Of a stretch of DNA of 64,000 nt, positions 1-9,249 are shown in pieces. Location of the stretch: assembly GCA_016875195.1 (NCBI GenBank), contig VGRY01000002.1:60053-124052 (forward strand), given 5' to 3'. Every line of letters begins with the position of its first letter. Within the stretch, counting starts at the first letter, position 1. The translations under genes and the position numbers were made by a program. Source of the DNA: Deltaproteobacteria bacterium (GTDB lineage: Bacteria; Desulfobacterota; BSN033; UBA1163). The notes beneath the pieces were generated by a model. The model was given only the letters and a program-made list of their open reading frames with translations. It was not told the DNA's origin and did no database searches.

Positions 1-297
<297 letters not shown>

Positions 298-305
298 AAG
301 AAGGA

Positions 306-441
306 ATTTCGAAATCCGAAGCACGAAATCCGAAACAAGCAAGAATTTTCAAAATATAAATGTCCGAAACGGAAAGTTTAGAATTTTGAAAATTTGAATT
401 TTGGAATTGTTTCGAGATTCGATATTCGGATTTAGGATTTA
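306..441. repeat. Imperfect palindromic intergenic repeat, CCGAAATCCGAA family, copy 1
   Basis: The pheS-pheT spacer begins with tandem CGAAATCCGAAGCACGAAAT units and ends with the reverse-complement type (TTCGAGATTCGATATTCGGATTT), with an AT-rich middle that also pairs with itself. A second copy with the same arms lies between guaA and dnaE (35681-35822). Edges are by eye. It carries no open frame and probably forms a long hairpin in the pheST transcript. Confidence 0.7.
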
Positions 442-448
442 AGATGCT

Positions 449-2857
449 ATGAAGGTTTCTCTCAACTGGCTTAAAGATTATGTTGATCTCCGGATAGGGT
501 TGAAGGATTTGACCAATCTTCTGACCATGGCAGGGTTAGAGGTTGAAGAAGCCATATCTACAGGCCAGGGGTTTGAGAAGGTTGTTGTGGCTGAGATTCA
601 ATCCATCAAACGACATCCCAATGCGGACCGTCTTTCCCTGGTCAAAGCCAGTACCGACCGAGAACAATTTTCGATTGTCTGTGGCGCTACCAATATACGG
701 GAAGGGCAGAGGGTCCCTCTGGCTCTGGTCGGAGCGAAACTTCCCAATGGCATTGAAATCAAACGCTCAAAGATCCGGGGAGAGCCCTCCGAGGGAATGC
801 TTTGCTCGGAGATTGAACTGGGTTTAGGTCAGGATGCCACAGGCATCATGATCCTCGATCGCGACGTTTCTCTGGGAGCGAACCTCGGGGAAACTCTTGG
901 ATTGGCGGATACTGTTCTCGATATCAGCATTACGCCGAATCGCCCGGATTGCCTCTGTGTGATCGGCATCGCAAGAGAGATTGCGGCTCTCACGGATCAG
1001 CGAATCAAAACTCCGGACCATAGGCTCTCTGATCAGGGAAGCGAGATCCATCAACGGACTTCTGTGACGCTACTGGATCCAGATCTATGTCCCCGATATG
1101 TGGCGCGCATGATTGAAGGCGTGCAGATTGGTCCTTCTCCCCATTGGATGAAAAGCAGGTTGGAGAAAGTGGGCATTCGATCCATCAGCAATGTCGTCGA
1201 TGTGACCAACTATGTGATGATGGAATACGGGCAACCTCTTCATGCCTTCGATTTTGAATTCCTGGAAGAGGGTAGAATCGTGGTCCGGCGAGCCCGAAAG
1301 GGTGAGGAGTTTGTCACGCTGGATGGAGTTCGAAGGTCTCTTGACGAAGAGATGCTGATGATTTGCGATGGAGTGAAGCCGGTGGCCATTGCCGGTGTGA
1401 TGGGAGGGCTCAATTCGGAGATCCGAGCCGAGACCCGGACTGTTTTCCTGGAGAGCGCTTACTTCCATCCGATGAACAATCGGAGGACTTCCAAAAAGCT
1501 CGGTTTTGAGACAGAGGCGTCCTATCGGTTTGGAAGAGGAATCGATTATGGCGGCTGCATGAATGCTGCCAGCCGTGCCCTCTCGTTGATTCAGGGGTTG
1601 GCAGGAGGAAGGGTGGTGGATGGGGCAGTGGATGCTTATCCTAAGCCCCTACGGCCCAATCCGATCCGATTCAGTGTCCGCAGAGCGAACCGAATTCTGG
1701 GAACGGAGATTCCTGCCCAACAGGTCAAGACCTATCTGGAGCGTCTGGACCTGGATGTCCAGACAGAGGATCCCTCCACCTTGATCGTTACCCCTCCTTC
1801 TTATCGAGGCGATCTTGAAAGGGAGATCGATCTGGTCGAGGAGGTAGCGCGCTTGGATGGGTATGAGAATATTCCACTCACCCTTCCCCAAGGGCCTCCG
1901 TCATCTGAGGAGCGAAGCAAGGAATTTACTCTTGAAGAGTTGGCCAAAGACCTCCTCATTCAGCATGGTTACAATGAAGTGATCACCTATAGTTTTACGA
2001 CTCCCCATTCTCTCGATGGATTCCGCCTCACTCCGGACGATCCGAGAAGAAAGTGCCTTCCTATTCTGAACCCCCTGACAGAGGATACTTCCGTCATGAG
2101 AACGTCGCTCCTCCCGGGTCTGATGGAAGCTGTGCGTTACAACCTCTCGTATAAGAACGCCAATCTCAAGCTGTTCGAGTTGAAAAAGATCTATCTGACG
2201 GCAGCGGGGGGGCGACTCCCAAAGGAAGTCAAATCTTTAACAGGACTGGCCATGGGGATGGATGGAGATCTCCATTGGGCCTCTTCAGCGAGACCGGTTG
2301 ATTTTTACGACGTCAAGGGATGCCTTGAAGATCTCTTCCGATCACTACAGATCAAAGGGATAACATTTGCGAGGACGGAGGAGGTTCCTTATCTCCACCC
2401 CGGTAAATCAGCGAAGGTCATCTGCGGCGAAGAGACGCTGGGTGTTGTGGGCGAGGTCCATCCGGAGACATTAGGCCAATATGGAATTCCTGGAAAGGCA
2501 TATCTCTTTGAGATTGATTTCGATCGAATGGTCACCCATGCAGAGGAGGGCAAGAAATTTCGCTCCCTGCCGAAATTTCCAGCGGTCTACCGGGATCTCT
2601 CTCTCGTCGTGGAGGATCAACTCGAGGCGGAAAATGTGGAGGAGGCAATCCGTCTATTGAAGCAACCTCTTATTGATGAGGTCATGCTATTTGATGTCTA
2701 TCAAGGAAATCCGGTTCCCCAGGGTAAAAAGAGCCTCGCTTATCGAATCCGGTACCAATCCAGCGACCGGACCCTGACAGACGATGAGGTAAACCGATAT
2801 CACGAAAAGATCATTTCCCGGTTAAGGGAGATTTTCAAAGCGGAACTGAGAGGGTAG
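449..2857 (+). CDS. pheT: Phenylalanine-tRNA ligase beta subunit
   Basis: An 802-residue protein of normal bacterial PheT length, starting MKVSLNWLKDYVDL. Domains in order: the EMAP-like tRNA-binding domain at about 40-150 (IQSIKRHPNADRLSLVKAS), the B3/B4 editing region at about 210-390 (HAFDFE, GVMGG), the B5 domain at about 400-480, the catalytic-like core at about 490-690, and the C-terminal FDX-ACB anticodon-binding domain from about 705. It partners PheS in charging tRNA-Phe and edits misacylated Tyr-tRNA. It follows pheS and precedes ihfA, an arrangement also known from enterobacteria. The stop codon is followed within three bases by a palindromic element. Confidence 0.97.
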   Translation: MKVSLNWLKDYVDLRIGLKDLTNLLTMAGLEVEEAISTGQGFEKVVVAEIQSIKRHPNADRLSLVKASTDREQFSIVCGATNIREGQRVPLALVGAKLPNGIEIKRSKIRGEPSEGMLCSEIELGLGQDATGIMILDRDVSLGANLGETLGLADTVLDISITPNRPDCLCVIGIAREIAALTDQRIKTPDHRLSDQGSEIHQRTSVTLLDPDLCPRYVARMIEGVQIGPSPHWMKSRLEKVGIRSISNVVDVTNYVMMEYGQPLHAFDFEFLEEGRIVVRRARKGEEFVTLDGVRRSLDEEMLMICDGVKPVAIAGVMGGLNSEIRAETRTVFLESAYFHPMNNRRTSKKLGFETEASYRFGRGIDYGGCMNAASRALSLIQGLAGGRVVDGAVDAYPKPLRPNPIRFSVRRANRILGTEIPAQQVKTYLERLDLDVQTEDPSTLIVTPPSYRGDLEREIDLVEEVARLDGYENIPLTLPQGPPSSEERSKEFTLEELAKDLLIQHGYNEVITYSFTTPHSLDGFRLTPDDPRRKCLPILNPLTEDTSVMRTSLLPGLMEAVRYNLSYKNANLKLFELKKIYLTAAGGRLPKEVKSLTGLAMGMDGDLHWASSARPVDFYDVKGCLEDLFRSLQIKGITFARTEEVPYLHPGKSAKVICGEETLGVVGEVHPETLGQYGIPGKAYLFEIDFDRMVTHAEEGKKFRSLPKFPAVYRDLSLVVEDQLEAENVEEAIRLLKQPLIDEVMLFDVYQGNPVPQGKKSLAYRIRYQSSDRTLTDDEVNRYHEKIISRLREIFKAELRG

Positions 2858-2859
2858 AT

Positions 2860-2938
2860 CCCCGTTAGAACAGACGGGGCGATTACCACACCCATCAACA
2901 GAGGCCGTTAACATAAACAACGGAGTTTACTAACGGGG
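2860..2938. repeat. Palindromic element, CCCCGTTAG...CTAACGGGG family, short copy
   Basis: The sequence starts CCCCGTTAG and ends CTAACGGGG, a perfect 9-base terminal inverted repeat, with internal sub-palindromes such as GGCCGTTAAC. It begins two bases after the pheT stop and ends 31 bases before the ihfA start. Relatives are at 30862-30967 and, inside the mutL coding sequence, at 42174-42327. It may act as a transcript hairpin between pheT and ihfA. Confidence 0.7.
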
Positions 2939-2969
2939 TCAAGATTTTGGGGAAAGGAGGTTGAAGCTC

Positions 2970-3284
2970 ATGACGAAGGTAGATATTGTGGAGGCCATTT
3001 ACGAGAAGGTCGGTTTTTCTAAGAAAGAGGTGGCCAAGATTGTGGAGTCCATCTTCGATATCATGAAAGAGCATCTCCAACAGGAGGACAAAATCAAACT
3101 TTCAGGGTTTGGAAATTTTGTCATCCGAAACAAAAGGTCGAGGCGGGGGCGCAATCCACAGACAGGGGACGATATTGAGATTACACCGAGGCGGATTTTG
3201 ACTTTCAAGCCGAGTCAGGTATTGAAGGCTGCTCTCAATCGAAGGGAGACTCCCGGGACTGAAACAACTCCCCGGAATGAGTAG
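2970..3284 (+). CDS. ihfA: Integration host factor alpha subunit (HU/IHF family)
   Basis: A 104-residue DNA-bending protein of the HU/IHF family. Visible hallmarks are TKVDIVEAIYEKVGFSKKEV at the N-terminus, LSGFGNF before the beta arms, and RNPQTGDDIEI, where the proline that intercalates DNA sits at the arm tip. ATG 2970 is chosen over TTG 2961 because AAAGGAGG ends at 2960, giving 9 bases to the ATG but none to the TTG. The position after pheT matches the classical himA/ihfA locus. It probably heterodimerises with IhfB encoded elsewhere. IHF often assists sigma-54 promoters, so it could act at the pilus promoter near 50190; that link is inference. Confidence 0.92.
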   Translation: MTKVDIVEAIYEKVGFSKKEVAKIVESIFDIMKEHLQQEDKIKLSGFGNFVIRNKRSRRGRNPQTGDDIEITPRRILTFKPSQVLKAALNRRETPGTETTPRNE

Positions 3285-3427
3285 ATCCCGCATTTCATCT
3301 CATGTTAAGCACAGGGATCGCTGAGGTGTCAGGCTCCTATACGGCGGAATGAATCCAAGGGCAGCCCCATCTCGGTTTGCTTGTATCCCTGTGGGATTGA
3401 GAGAAATCGGGAGTGTGAGGTGATAAC

Positions 3428-3826
3428 GTGGTAACCCGATTGCTGAGAAAGAGAGAAATGGAGTACCCCATCTCCCAGGAGAGGCTCTACTACCGGATCG
3501 GAGAGGTGAGCCGGATTACGGGGATCAAACCCCATGTGCTCCGTTACTGGGAGTCGGAATTCAAGGTCATCAAACCCCACAAAGGAGGGTCCCTCCAGCG
3601 CCTTTACAGGAGAAAGGACCTGGATCTCATCCTGAAAATCAGGAGACTTCTCTACGAGGAGGGGTTCACCATCTCCGGAGCAAAAAAGAAGATCAAAGAC
3701 ATTGAACGCGCGGAGAACAACAGGGTGAAGCTGAGACTGGTCGAAAGAAGATCGAGCGGGAAGGATCACGACCTGTTGTTAGCGGTCAGGGAAGAACTGA
3801 AAGGGATTCGAAGCTTGCTGGAATAG
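3428..3826 (+). CDS. MerR-family transcriptional regulator
   Basis: A 132-residue protein with an N-terminal MerR-type winged helix-turn-helix at about 18-85 (YRIGEVSRITGIKPHVLRYWESEF, then RRLYRRKDLDLILKIRRLL) and a short basic helical C-terminus. GTG 3428 is preceded by GAGGTG; ATG 3458 is an alternative start. Small MerR proteins directly after ihfA are common in deltaproteobacteria, but no effector-binding domain or metal-ligand cysteines are visible, so the signal it senses is unknown. It is separated from ihfA by 143 bases with no other gene. Confidence 0.85.
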   Translation: MVTRLLRKREMEYPISQERLYYRIGEVSRITGIKPHVLRYWESEFKVIKPHKGGSLQRLYRRKDLDLILKIRRLLYEEGFTISGAKKKIKDIERAENNRVKLRLVERRSSGKDHDLLLAVREELKGIRSLLE

Positions 3827-3886
3827 CAGTTTTCAGATGAGAGGGACAGTTTCTGAGAAGATTGGAAAGAGTGGAAGGAGGGCGTT

Positions 3887-4354
3887 ATGAATTGGGTGGT
3901 GAGTTGTACGGCTTGTGGAAGTTCTTATGTCTATGAGTCGGGCCAAGGCCTTCCTGACATCTGCCCTGCCTGTAACGAGAAGCGAAAAAAAGAAGTTAGA
4001 AAATTTCTCGAGAAGGAGCAGAAGAGAAAAGAGATTATCTCCATTCATCACTCCGATTTCGGCGACCGGAAAATAGTAAGGACCCTGGGAATGGTGACCC
4101 ACGAACATGTTTTCGGGGTGGGCCTTGTTCAGGATCTGGACATGAAGAGGTTTAACGGAGGCGTGTCCCTCTCCTGGGCAGAGAAGGTGAAAAGCGGAAG
4201 AGAACTCTGCATCCGGACCATCGAAGATGAGGCGATTGAATTGGGGGGAAATGCAGTGATTGGTGTGGAAGTCAACTACCAGATGCTCGGAACGCATAAT
4301 GATATGGTGATGTGGTTATTGAGCGCCAGCGGTACAGCTGTGGTGGTCGATTAG
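3887..4354 (+). CDS. Zinc-ribbon protein fused to a YbjQ/UPF0145 domain
   Basis: A 155-residue protein. Residues 8-32 form a CxxC...CxxC zinc ribbon (CTACG and CPACN), followed by a charged helix rich in Lys and Glu at 33-55. From about 60 to the end is a YbjQ-like domain (TLGMVTHEHVFGVG, EAIELGGNAVIGVEVNYQ, SASGTAVVV), the fold grouped under putative heavy-metal-binding proteins. The family's biochemical role is not established. It follows the MerR gene by 60 bases in the same direction, so the two may share a transcript. The ribbon-plus-YbjQ arrangement is less common than YbjQ alone, and no membrane segment is visible. Confidence 0.75.
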   Translation: MNWVVSCTACGSSYVYESGQGLPDICPACNEKRKKEVRKFLEKEQKRKEIISIHHSDFGDRKIVRTLGMVTHEHVFGVGLVQDLDMKRFNGGVSLSWAEKVKSGRELCIRTIEDEAIELGGNAVIGVEVNYQMLGTHNDMVMWLLSASGTAVVVD

Positions 4355-4406
4355 TCTGGACTTTTTCGAGGAAATTGAATATACTAAAGCATAAGAGATT
4401 TCAGAA

Positions 4407-4506
4407 TCATGGAATATTGGAATAATGGGTTTAATAAGCATTGAATAAAAAGACTTCCTTTATCTTATACCCAATATTCCAGTGTTCCATTGTTCCATCA
4501 TTCCGT
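4407..4506. repeat. Imperfect palindrome with GGAATATTGG / CCAATATTCC arms
   Basis: The left part carries ATCATGGAATATTGGAATAA and the right part CCCAATATTCCAGTGTTCC followed by further ATTCC-type units, so the two halves pair across a 35-40 base middle. It fills the spacer before tRNA-Pro. Only one copy was noticed in this window. Boundaries are approximate. Confidence 0.55.
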
Positions 4507-4513
4507 TGTTTTC

Positions 4514-4593
<80 letters not shown>

Positions 4594-4612
4594 TTACCCT
4601 TCTTTATGGAAT

Positions 4613-5368
4613 ATGTCCGAACTGTCCCGCATTTTAGTCACCAATGATGATGGAATTTATTCGAAGGGTATTCTCGCCTTAGCAAAAGCTCTCAAGGAAA
4701 TCGGAGAAGTTTTTATCGTTGCCCCGGATCGGGAGCGAAGCGCCATTGCTCACTCCCTTACCCTCCACCGTCCCCTTCGGGTGGAAAGAATCAGAAAGAA
4801 TGTCTATGCGGTAGACGGAACTCCCGCTGACTGTGTTTATGTCGGAGTCAATGCCATTTTGCCAGGGCGTCCCCAGCTGGTTGTCTCCGGGATTAACAAG
4901 GGAGGGAATCTGGGGGATGATGTCACTTATTCCGGAACGGTCTCAGCTGCTTTTGAGGGAACACTGCTGGGAATCCCTTCCTTCGCCATTTCGATGGTAT
5001 CGAGGAGTCATTTTAAATTTGAAACAGCTGCCCGGTTTGGACTCAGGGTGGCACGCCATATCCTCAAAAGGGGGCTTCCCAAAGATACATTGCTCAATAT
5101 TAATGTCCCCAATCTTGATGAAAAGAAGATAAAGTCCTATAAGATTACTCAGCAGGGGAGATGGACCCAAAACGGAAGTGCGGTGGTGGAAAAGGTGGAT
5201 CCGCGGGGCAAAAAATATTATTGGATCGGTGAGGGATCGCTGACCTTTGATCAGAGAGGAGACACGGATTTCGAGGCGGTATCGAATGCCTCTATTTCCA
5301 TCACACCGCTCCACCTCGATTTAACCAACTATTCATCGATTCATTCATTAAAGAAATGGAAGCTTTAA
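4613..5368 (+). CDS. surE: 5'/3'-nucleotidase SurE
   Basis: A 251-residue SurE-type metal-dependent phosphatase that removes phosphate from nucleoside 5'- or 3'-monophosphates. The N-terminal RILVTNDDG carries the paired metal-binding Asp residues. [27 protein letters not shown] holds the second conserved block, with the Ser and Asn metal ligands. The frame extends upstream to 4553, but that would overlap tRNA-Pro, so ATG 4613 is the realistic start. The ribosome site is weak; processing of the tRNA would leave only a 20-base leader. The FBP aldolase/phosphatase gene follows 26 bases downstream. Confidence 0.93.
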   Translation: MSELSRILVTNDDGIYSKGILALAKALKEIGEVFIVAPDRERSAIAHSLTLHRPLRVERIRKNVYAVDGTPADCVYVGVNAILPGRPQLVVSGINKGGNLGDDVTYSGTVSAAFEGTLLGIPSFAISMVSRSHFKFETAARFGLRVARHILKRGLPKDTLLNINVPNLDEKKIKSYKITQQGRWTQNGSAVVEKVDPRGKKYYWIGEGSLTFDQRGDTDFEAVSNASISITPLHLDLTNYSSIHSLKKWKL

Positions 5369-5394
5369 GGCAGTGAAGTCCAAAGGAGGGGGAT

Positions 5395-6495
5395 ATGAAG
5401 ACGACACTGAGTATCATTAAAGCGGACATCGGAAGCATTGGAGGGCACATTCGGCCCAGCGAGAAACTAATTGCCGAGGTCAGAAATTATGTGGCTGAAA
5501 AAGGAAAGGGGATGGTTTCTGATTTCTTTGTGAGCCACACAGGGGATGACGTGGCCATCCTCTTTACGCATACCCTCGGGAAAGGGAATGAAAAAATCCA
5601 CAAATTAGCCTGGGATGCCTTTGTGGCCGGGACAAAGGTGGCAAAGGATCAGGGGCTTTATGGAGCTGGCCAGGACCTGCTCAAGGATTCCTTCTCGGGC
5701 AACGTGAAGGGAATGGGACCAGCCGTGGCTGAAATGGAGTTTGAAGAGAGACCGAACGAACCTTTCCTCTTTTTTGCGGCGGATAAGACCGATCCGGGAG
5801 CCTATAACCTTCCGCTCTATCTGGCTTTTGCTGACCCGATGTACAATGCAGGGCTCATCCTCAGTCCCTCGATGAACAAAGGGTTTAAGTTTGTCATCAT
5901 GGATGTCAACTATACAGAGGGAGATCGGCTGATCGAACTGAATGCCCCTGAGGAGATCTATGACATTGCTGCGCTTTTAAGAGATAACCAGAGGTTTGTG
6001 ATCGAGGCTATCTATTCGCGTAATAGCGGAGATATAGCAGCTTCCGTCAGTACCACCCGGCTTCATAATATTGCTGGAAAATATACGGGAAAAGATGACC
6101 CGGTGATGCTGGTCAGGGTCCAGGGTTCCTTTCCGGCAACAGGCGAAGTGCTTGCTCCATTTAACATTGGACACTATGTTGCAGGGTTTATGAGAGGCAG
6201 CCACACTGGACCGCTCATGCCGGTAAAAATAAATTCACCCATCTCTTACTTCGATGGCCCGCCGGTGGTTGCCTGCCATGCCTTCTGTGTACACAATGGA
6301 AAATTGACCGAGCCAGCCGACGCCTTTGACCATCCTTACTGGGATTGGGTGAGGAACAAGGTTTCGCAGAAGGCTACAGACATACGTCAGCAGGGTTTTT
6401 CAGGTGCGGCCATGCTGCCTTACTACGAACTTGAATACGGCGGAATCGTCGAGAAAATGGGAATTCTGGATAAGAAGTTCAAGGTAAGGACATAA
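5395..6495 (+). CDS. Fructose-1,6-bisphosphate aldolase/phosphatase (archaeal type, class V FBPase)
   Basis: A 366-residue bifunctional enzyme of the archaeal FBP aldolase/phosphatase family, which makes fructose 6-phosphate from triose phosphates at one active site. Signature regions are the start KTTLSIIKADIGSIGGH, the metal-binding HTGDD at 48-52, FFAADKTDPGAYNLP at 126-140, and AGKYTGKDDPVM near 227-238. Lys233 and Tyr230 probably correspond to the Schiff-base lysine and its partner tyrosine, by comparison with the known family. AAAGGAGGGGG precedes the ATG. It makes gluconeogenesis effectively one-way. A separate FBPase and FBP aldolase lie 2-3 kb downstream. Confidence 0.92.
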   Translation: MKTTLSIIKADIGSIGGHIRPSEKLIAEVRNYVAEKGKGMVSDFFVSHTGDDVAILFTHTLGKGNEKIHKLAWDAFVAGTKVAKDQGLYGAGQDLLKDSFSGNVKGMGPAVAEMEFEERPNEPFLFFAADKTDPGAYNLPLYLAFADPMYNAGLILSPSMNKGFKFVIMDVNYTEGDRLIELNAPEEIYDIAALLRDNQRFVIEAIYSRNSGDIAASVSTTRLHNIAGKYTGKDDPVMLVRVQGSFPATGEVLAPFNIGHYVAGFMRGSHTGPLMPVKINSPISYFDGPPVVACHAFCVHNGKLTEPADAFDHPYWDWVRNKVSQKATDIRQQGFSGAAMLPYYELEYGGIVEKMGILDKKFKVRT

Positions 6496-6508
6496 CCATA
6501 GGTTCCTG

Positions 6509-6618
6509 AAAGTTCAAATTCCAAAGTTTAAATGTCAAAGGAATGACAAATTCGAAAAGATTTTGACATTATCATTTTAGAGTTGATTTGAACTTTGAAC
6601 TTTGACATTTGTCATTCG
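6509..6618. repeat. Imperfect palindrome with AAGTTCAAA / TTTGAACTT and AATGTCAAA / TTTGACATT arms
   Basis: The spacer before miaB has a left arm AGTTCAAATTCC...AAATGTCAAAGGAATGACAAA and a right arm with TTTGAACTTTGAACTTTGAC and ATTTGTCATTC, which are reverse complements in blocks. It is non-coding and probably folds into one long hairpin. One copy was noticed in this window. Confidence 0.55.
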
Positions 6619-6656
6619 GTAGCCGGAGGCTATATCTGCTACGGAGTTAGAACACA

Positions 6657-8003
6657 GTGGGATCGGCTCACTCAATGAATAAACGTGTCTACATAGAAAC
6701 CTATGGCTGTCAGATGAATGAGCATGATTCAGAGCGGATGCTCCGGCTCCTGGAAGGCTCCTATTATCTGGAGACCAGGGATCCTCAAGAGGCCGACCTG
6801 ATTCTCATCAACACCTGCAGCGTAAGGGAAAAACCGGAAAATAAGGTTTACAGCGCTTTGGGGAGGTATAAACGGTTAAAAGAGGAGAGGGGAGCGGTTA
6901 TCGGGGTGGCTGGCTGCGTTGCCCAACAAGAAGGGCCCCGACTCTTAGACCGGGTTCCCTATCTGGATATGGTGATCGGGACGCATGCTATTTCAACCCT
7001 CCCGGACCTGCTGGAAAAGATAGAAGCCAAAGGAGGGAGATTCTGCAAAACCGAATTTGATGAGAAGGGAAATTATTTAAAATCGATCTTGCCACCAGGT
7101 TCCCATCCAAAAGTGAAATCTTTTGTGACGATCATGCAGGGGTGTGATCATTATTGCTCTTACTGTATCGTCCCTTTTGTTAGAGGAAGGGAGAAAAGCC
7201 GGCCCAGCGCAGAAATCCTTGAAGAGATCAGATGTTTGGCAGAACGGGGCATCAAGGAGGTGTGCCTGCTCGGCCAGAACGTAAATGGGTACGGGCGAGG
7301 GTTGGAAGGAGAGATTGGGTTTTCGGAACTCCTTTGCCGAATCAATGAGATTGAGGGGATCGAACGAATTCGGTTTACCACTTCCCATCCGAAGGATTTA
7401 TCCGACGCCTTAATAAAGGCCTTTTCAGACCTGTCGAAACTATGCGAGCATATCCATCTTCCTTTTCAATCTGGTTCAGACCGAATTCTGGAAAAGATGC
7501 ACCGGGGTTATTCCACCCTCTCTTATCTTGAACGAATCGAACGTTTAAGAGCGCGTTGTCCTGAGATGGCGATCACCGCTGATGTCATTGTTGGATTTCC
7601 AGGGGAGGAAGAGAAGGATTTTAATCAGACCCTGGATCTGATCAAGAAGGTTCAATTTGATGACCTCTTCTCGTTTAAATATTCTACGAGACGAGGCACC
7701 GGTGCCGCCCAGCTGGATGATCAGGTTGAAGAGAAGATAAAACAGGAACGGCTGGAGATTCTTCAGGGAATTCAAAGGGAGGTGACTCTCCAAAAAAATG
7801 TCGCCTATGAAGGTCGGACCGAAGAGGTTTTGGTGGAGGGATGTAGCAAGCAGAGCGATCAGGATATAACAGGAAGAACCCGTACCAACAAGAGCGTCAA
7901 TTTTAAAGGCGATCTTCAGTTGGTGGGGAAAGTCGTTCCGGTCAGGATCACAAAGGGTTTTGCCCATTCTTTGAGGGGCGAGAGGTTATTAAACGCATCA
8001 TAA
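6657..8003 (+). CDS. miaB: tRNA-2-methylthio-N6-dimethylallyladenosine synthase
   Basis: A 448-residue radical-SAM methylthiotransferase that modifies A37 of tRNAs reading U-starting codons. The N-terminal UPF0004 domain has the three auxiliary-cluster cysteines Cys18 (YGCQMN), Cys54 (NTCSVRE) and Cys87 (AGCVAQ). The radical-SAM cluster is CDHYCSYC at 163-170. A TRAM RNA-binding domain occupies about the last 65 residues. GTG 6657 has GGAG ten bases upstream; ATG 6675 (MNKRVYIETYGC) is equally plausible from family alignments. TAA stop is followed by a double hairpin that could end transcription. Confidence 0.95.
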   Translation: MGSAHSMNKRVYIETYGCQMNEHDSERMLRLLEGSYYLETRDPQEADLILINTCSVREKPENKVYSALGRYKRLKEERGAVIGVAGCVAQQEGPRLLDRVPYLDMVIGTHAISTLPDLLEKIEAKGGRFCKTEFDEKGNYLKSILPPGSHPKVKSFVTIMQGCDHYCSYCIVPFVRGREKSRPSAEILEEIRCLAERGIKEVCLLGQNVNGYGRGLEGEIGFSELLCRINEIEGIERIRFTTSHPKDLSDALIKAFSDLSKLCEHIHLPFQSGSDRILEKMHRGYSTLSYLERIERLRARCPEMAITADVIVGFPGEEEKDFNQTLDLIKKVQFDDLFSFKYSTRRGTGAAQLDDQVEEKIKQERLEILQGIQREVTLQKNVAYEGRTEEVLVEGCSKQSDQDITGRTRTNKSVNFKGDLQLVGKVVPVRITKGFAHSLRGERLLNAS

Positions 8004-8025
8004 CTGGATCGACAAAAGCATTAGA

Positions 8026-8099
8026 AAATCTCCCCTTGCCCCTCTTTGCCAAAGAGGGGTAATACCTCCCTTTGGCAAAGGGAGGTTTGGAGGGATTTT
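8026..8099. repeat. CCTCCCC-type palindromic repeat (two nested hairpins)
   Basis: Outer arms AAATCTCCCC and the reverse GGAGGGATTTT enclose two perfect hairpins, CCCCTCTTTG/CAAAGAGGGG and CCTCCCTTTG/CAAAGGGAGG. Similar CCTCCCC palindromes recur at 14743-14815, 40361-40401 and 40576-40614. Here it sits just after miaB and could terminate or stabilise its transcript. Confidence 0.75.
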
Positions 8100-8169
8100 A
8101 CAAAATAATGTTATTATAGGACAGTTAATAAGTTCTGAGATGTCCCATTAAAAAACGAAAGGAAAACAT

Positions 8170-9159
8170 ATGATCCGATTCGAACAGACCTTTATGAATT
8201 TTCTTCTTCAACACCAGGAAAAGCACAATCGCACCTACCACTTTCTAATCCTGATGGATGCTATGATCAATGCGGCAAGACATATCCAGCATTATTATCT
8301 CACGGGTGCGTTAAAAGGGAATTTAGGCTTATCAGGGGCCGTCAATGTGCAGGATGAAGATGTCATGCAGATGGACCAGATTGCTCAGGAGATTACCATC
8401 CACTATTTAAAAAGTTCTGGCCGGGTCATTCATGCGGTCAGCGAGGAATCGGACGAGATTATCCAGATTAATCCAGAGGGAGGACGTTATTTTGTCTATT
8501 TTGATCCTCTGGATGGTTCGTCCAATATCCCCCATGGCCTGCCAGTGGGTTTTATGTTTGGGATCGCTAAACGGAATCTCGACGGACCTGAAGACGGTCA
8601 CCTGAGGCCCGGAAAGGATTATATTGCGGCAGGCATGTTTGTGATCCCAACAGGAACGTTCACCCTCGGGCTCAAGGAGGCGGGAACCTGGAGGTTTCAC
8701 ATTGATGAGACCATGACCTTTGTCAGACCGACGCGGATGGTCCTTCCCGAAGACACAAAGACCTGGGAATTATCATTTAATGCATCGAATCGCTACACCT
8801 ATGCCGAACGAGTGCAGAAGTGGATTATGGAGAATGAGAGCAAGTATGCGTTCCGATACCTGGGCGCATTAGCCGGGGATTTCCACCGGGTTCTGACCAA
8901 TGGTGGAATGTTTATGTATCCGGCCATCGTCAACCATCCCAATCCAAAGAAAAACCGCCCTGAGGGTAAGCTCCGACTGATGTATGAGGGGGCGGTGGTA
9001 GCCTTCATGTGCCGTGAAGCAGGAGGGACAGCGGTCAATGAAGAGGGAATACCCATTCTGGACATCCAGCCGTCCAAACATCACCAACGGACAGCGCTCT
9101 ACGTGGGATCAAAGAAGCTGGTAGAGGATGTCGCTACAGTGTTAAGAAAAAAAGGGTGA
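8170..9159 (+). CDS. fbp: Fructose-1,6-bisphosphatase class 1
   Basis: A 329-residue class I FBPase that hydrolyses fructose 1,6-bisphosphate to fructose 6-phosphate. Metal-binding and catalytic signatures are SEESDE at 91-96 and FDPLDGSSN at 111-119. Other family blocks include RYLGALAGDFHRVLTNGGMFMYP and LMYEGAVVAFMCREAGG. AAAGGAAAA lies a few bases before ATG 8170. It stands between an archaeal-type bifunctional FBPase/aldolase and a class II aldolase, so its activity is potentially redundant. The residue after SSN is Ile-Pro-His rather than the more usual Ile-Asp, a small local difference. Confidence 0.93.
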   Translation: MIRFEQTFMNFLLQHQEKHNRTYHFLILMDAMINAARHIQHYYLTGALKGNLGLSGAVNVQDEDVMQMDQIAQEITIHYLKSSGRVIHAVSEESDEIIQINPEGGRYFVYFDPLDGSSNIPHGLPVGFMFGIAKRNLDGPEDGHLRPGKDYIAAGMFVIPTGTFTLGLKEAGTWRFHIDETMTFVRPTRMVLPEDTKTWELSFNASNRYTYAERVQKWIMENESKYAFRYLGALAGDFHRVLTNGGMFMYPAIVNHPNPKKNRPEGKLRLMYEGAVVAFMCREAGGTAVNEEGIPILDIQPSKHHQRTALYVGSKKLVEDVATVLRKKG

Positions 9160-9249
9160 GTGAGAGAGCGAATGTCTCGAATAAAACCTATTCGTGCCAT
9201 TCGTTGTCATTCGTGATATTTATTTTATCATCCAAAAGGAGAGAGACCC

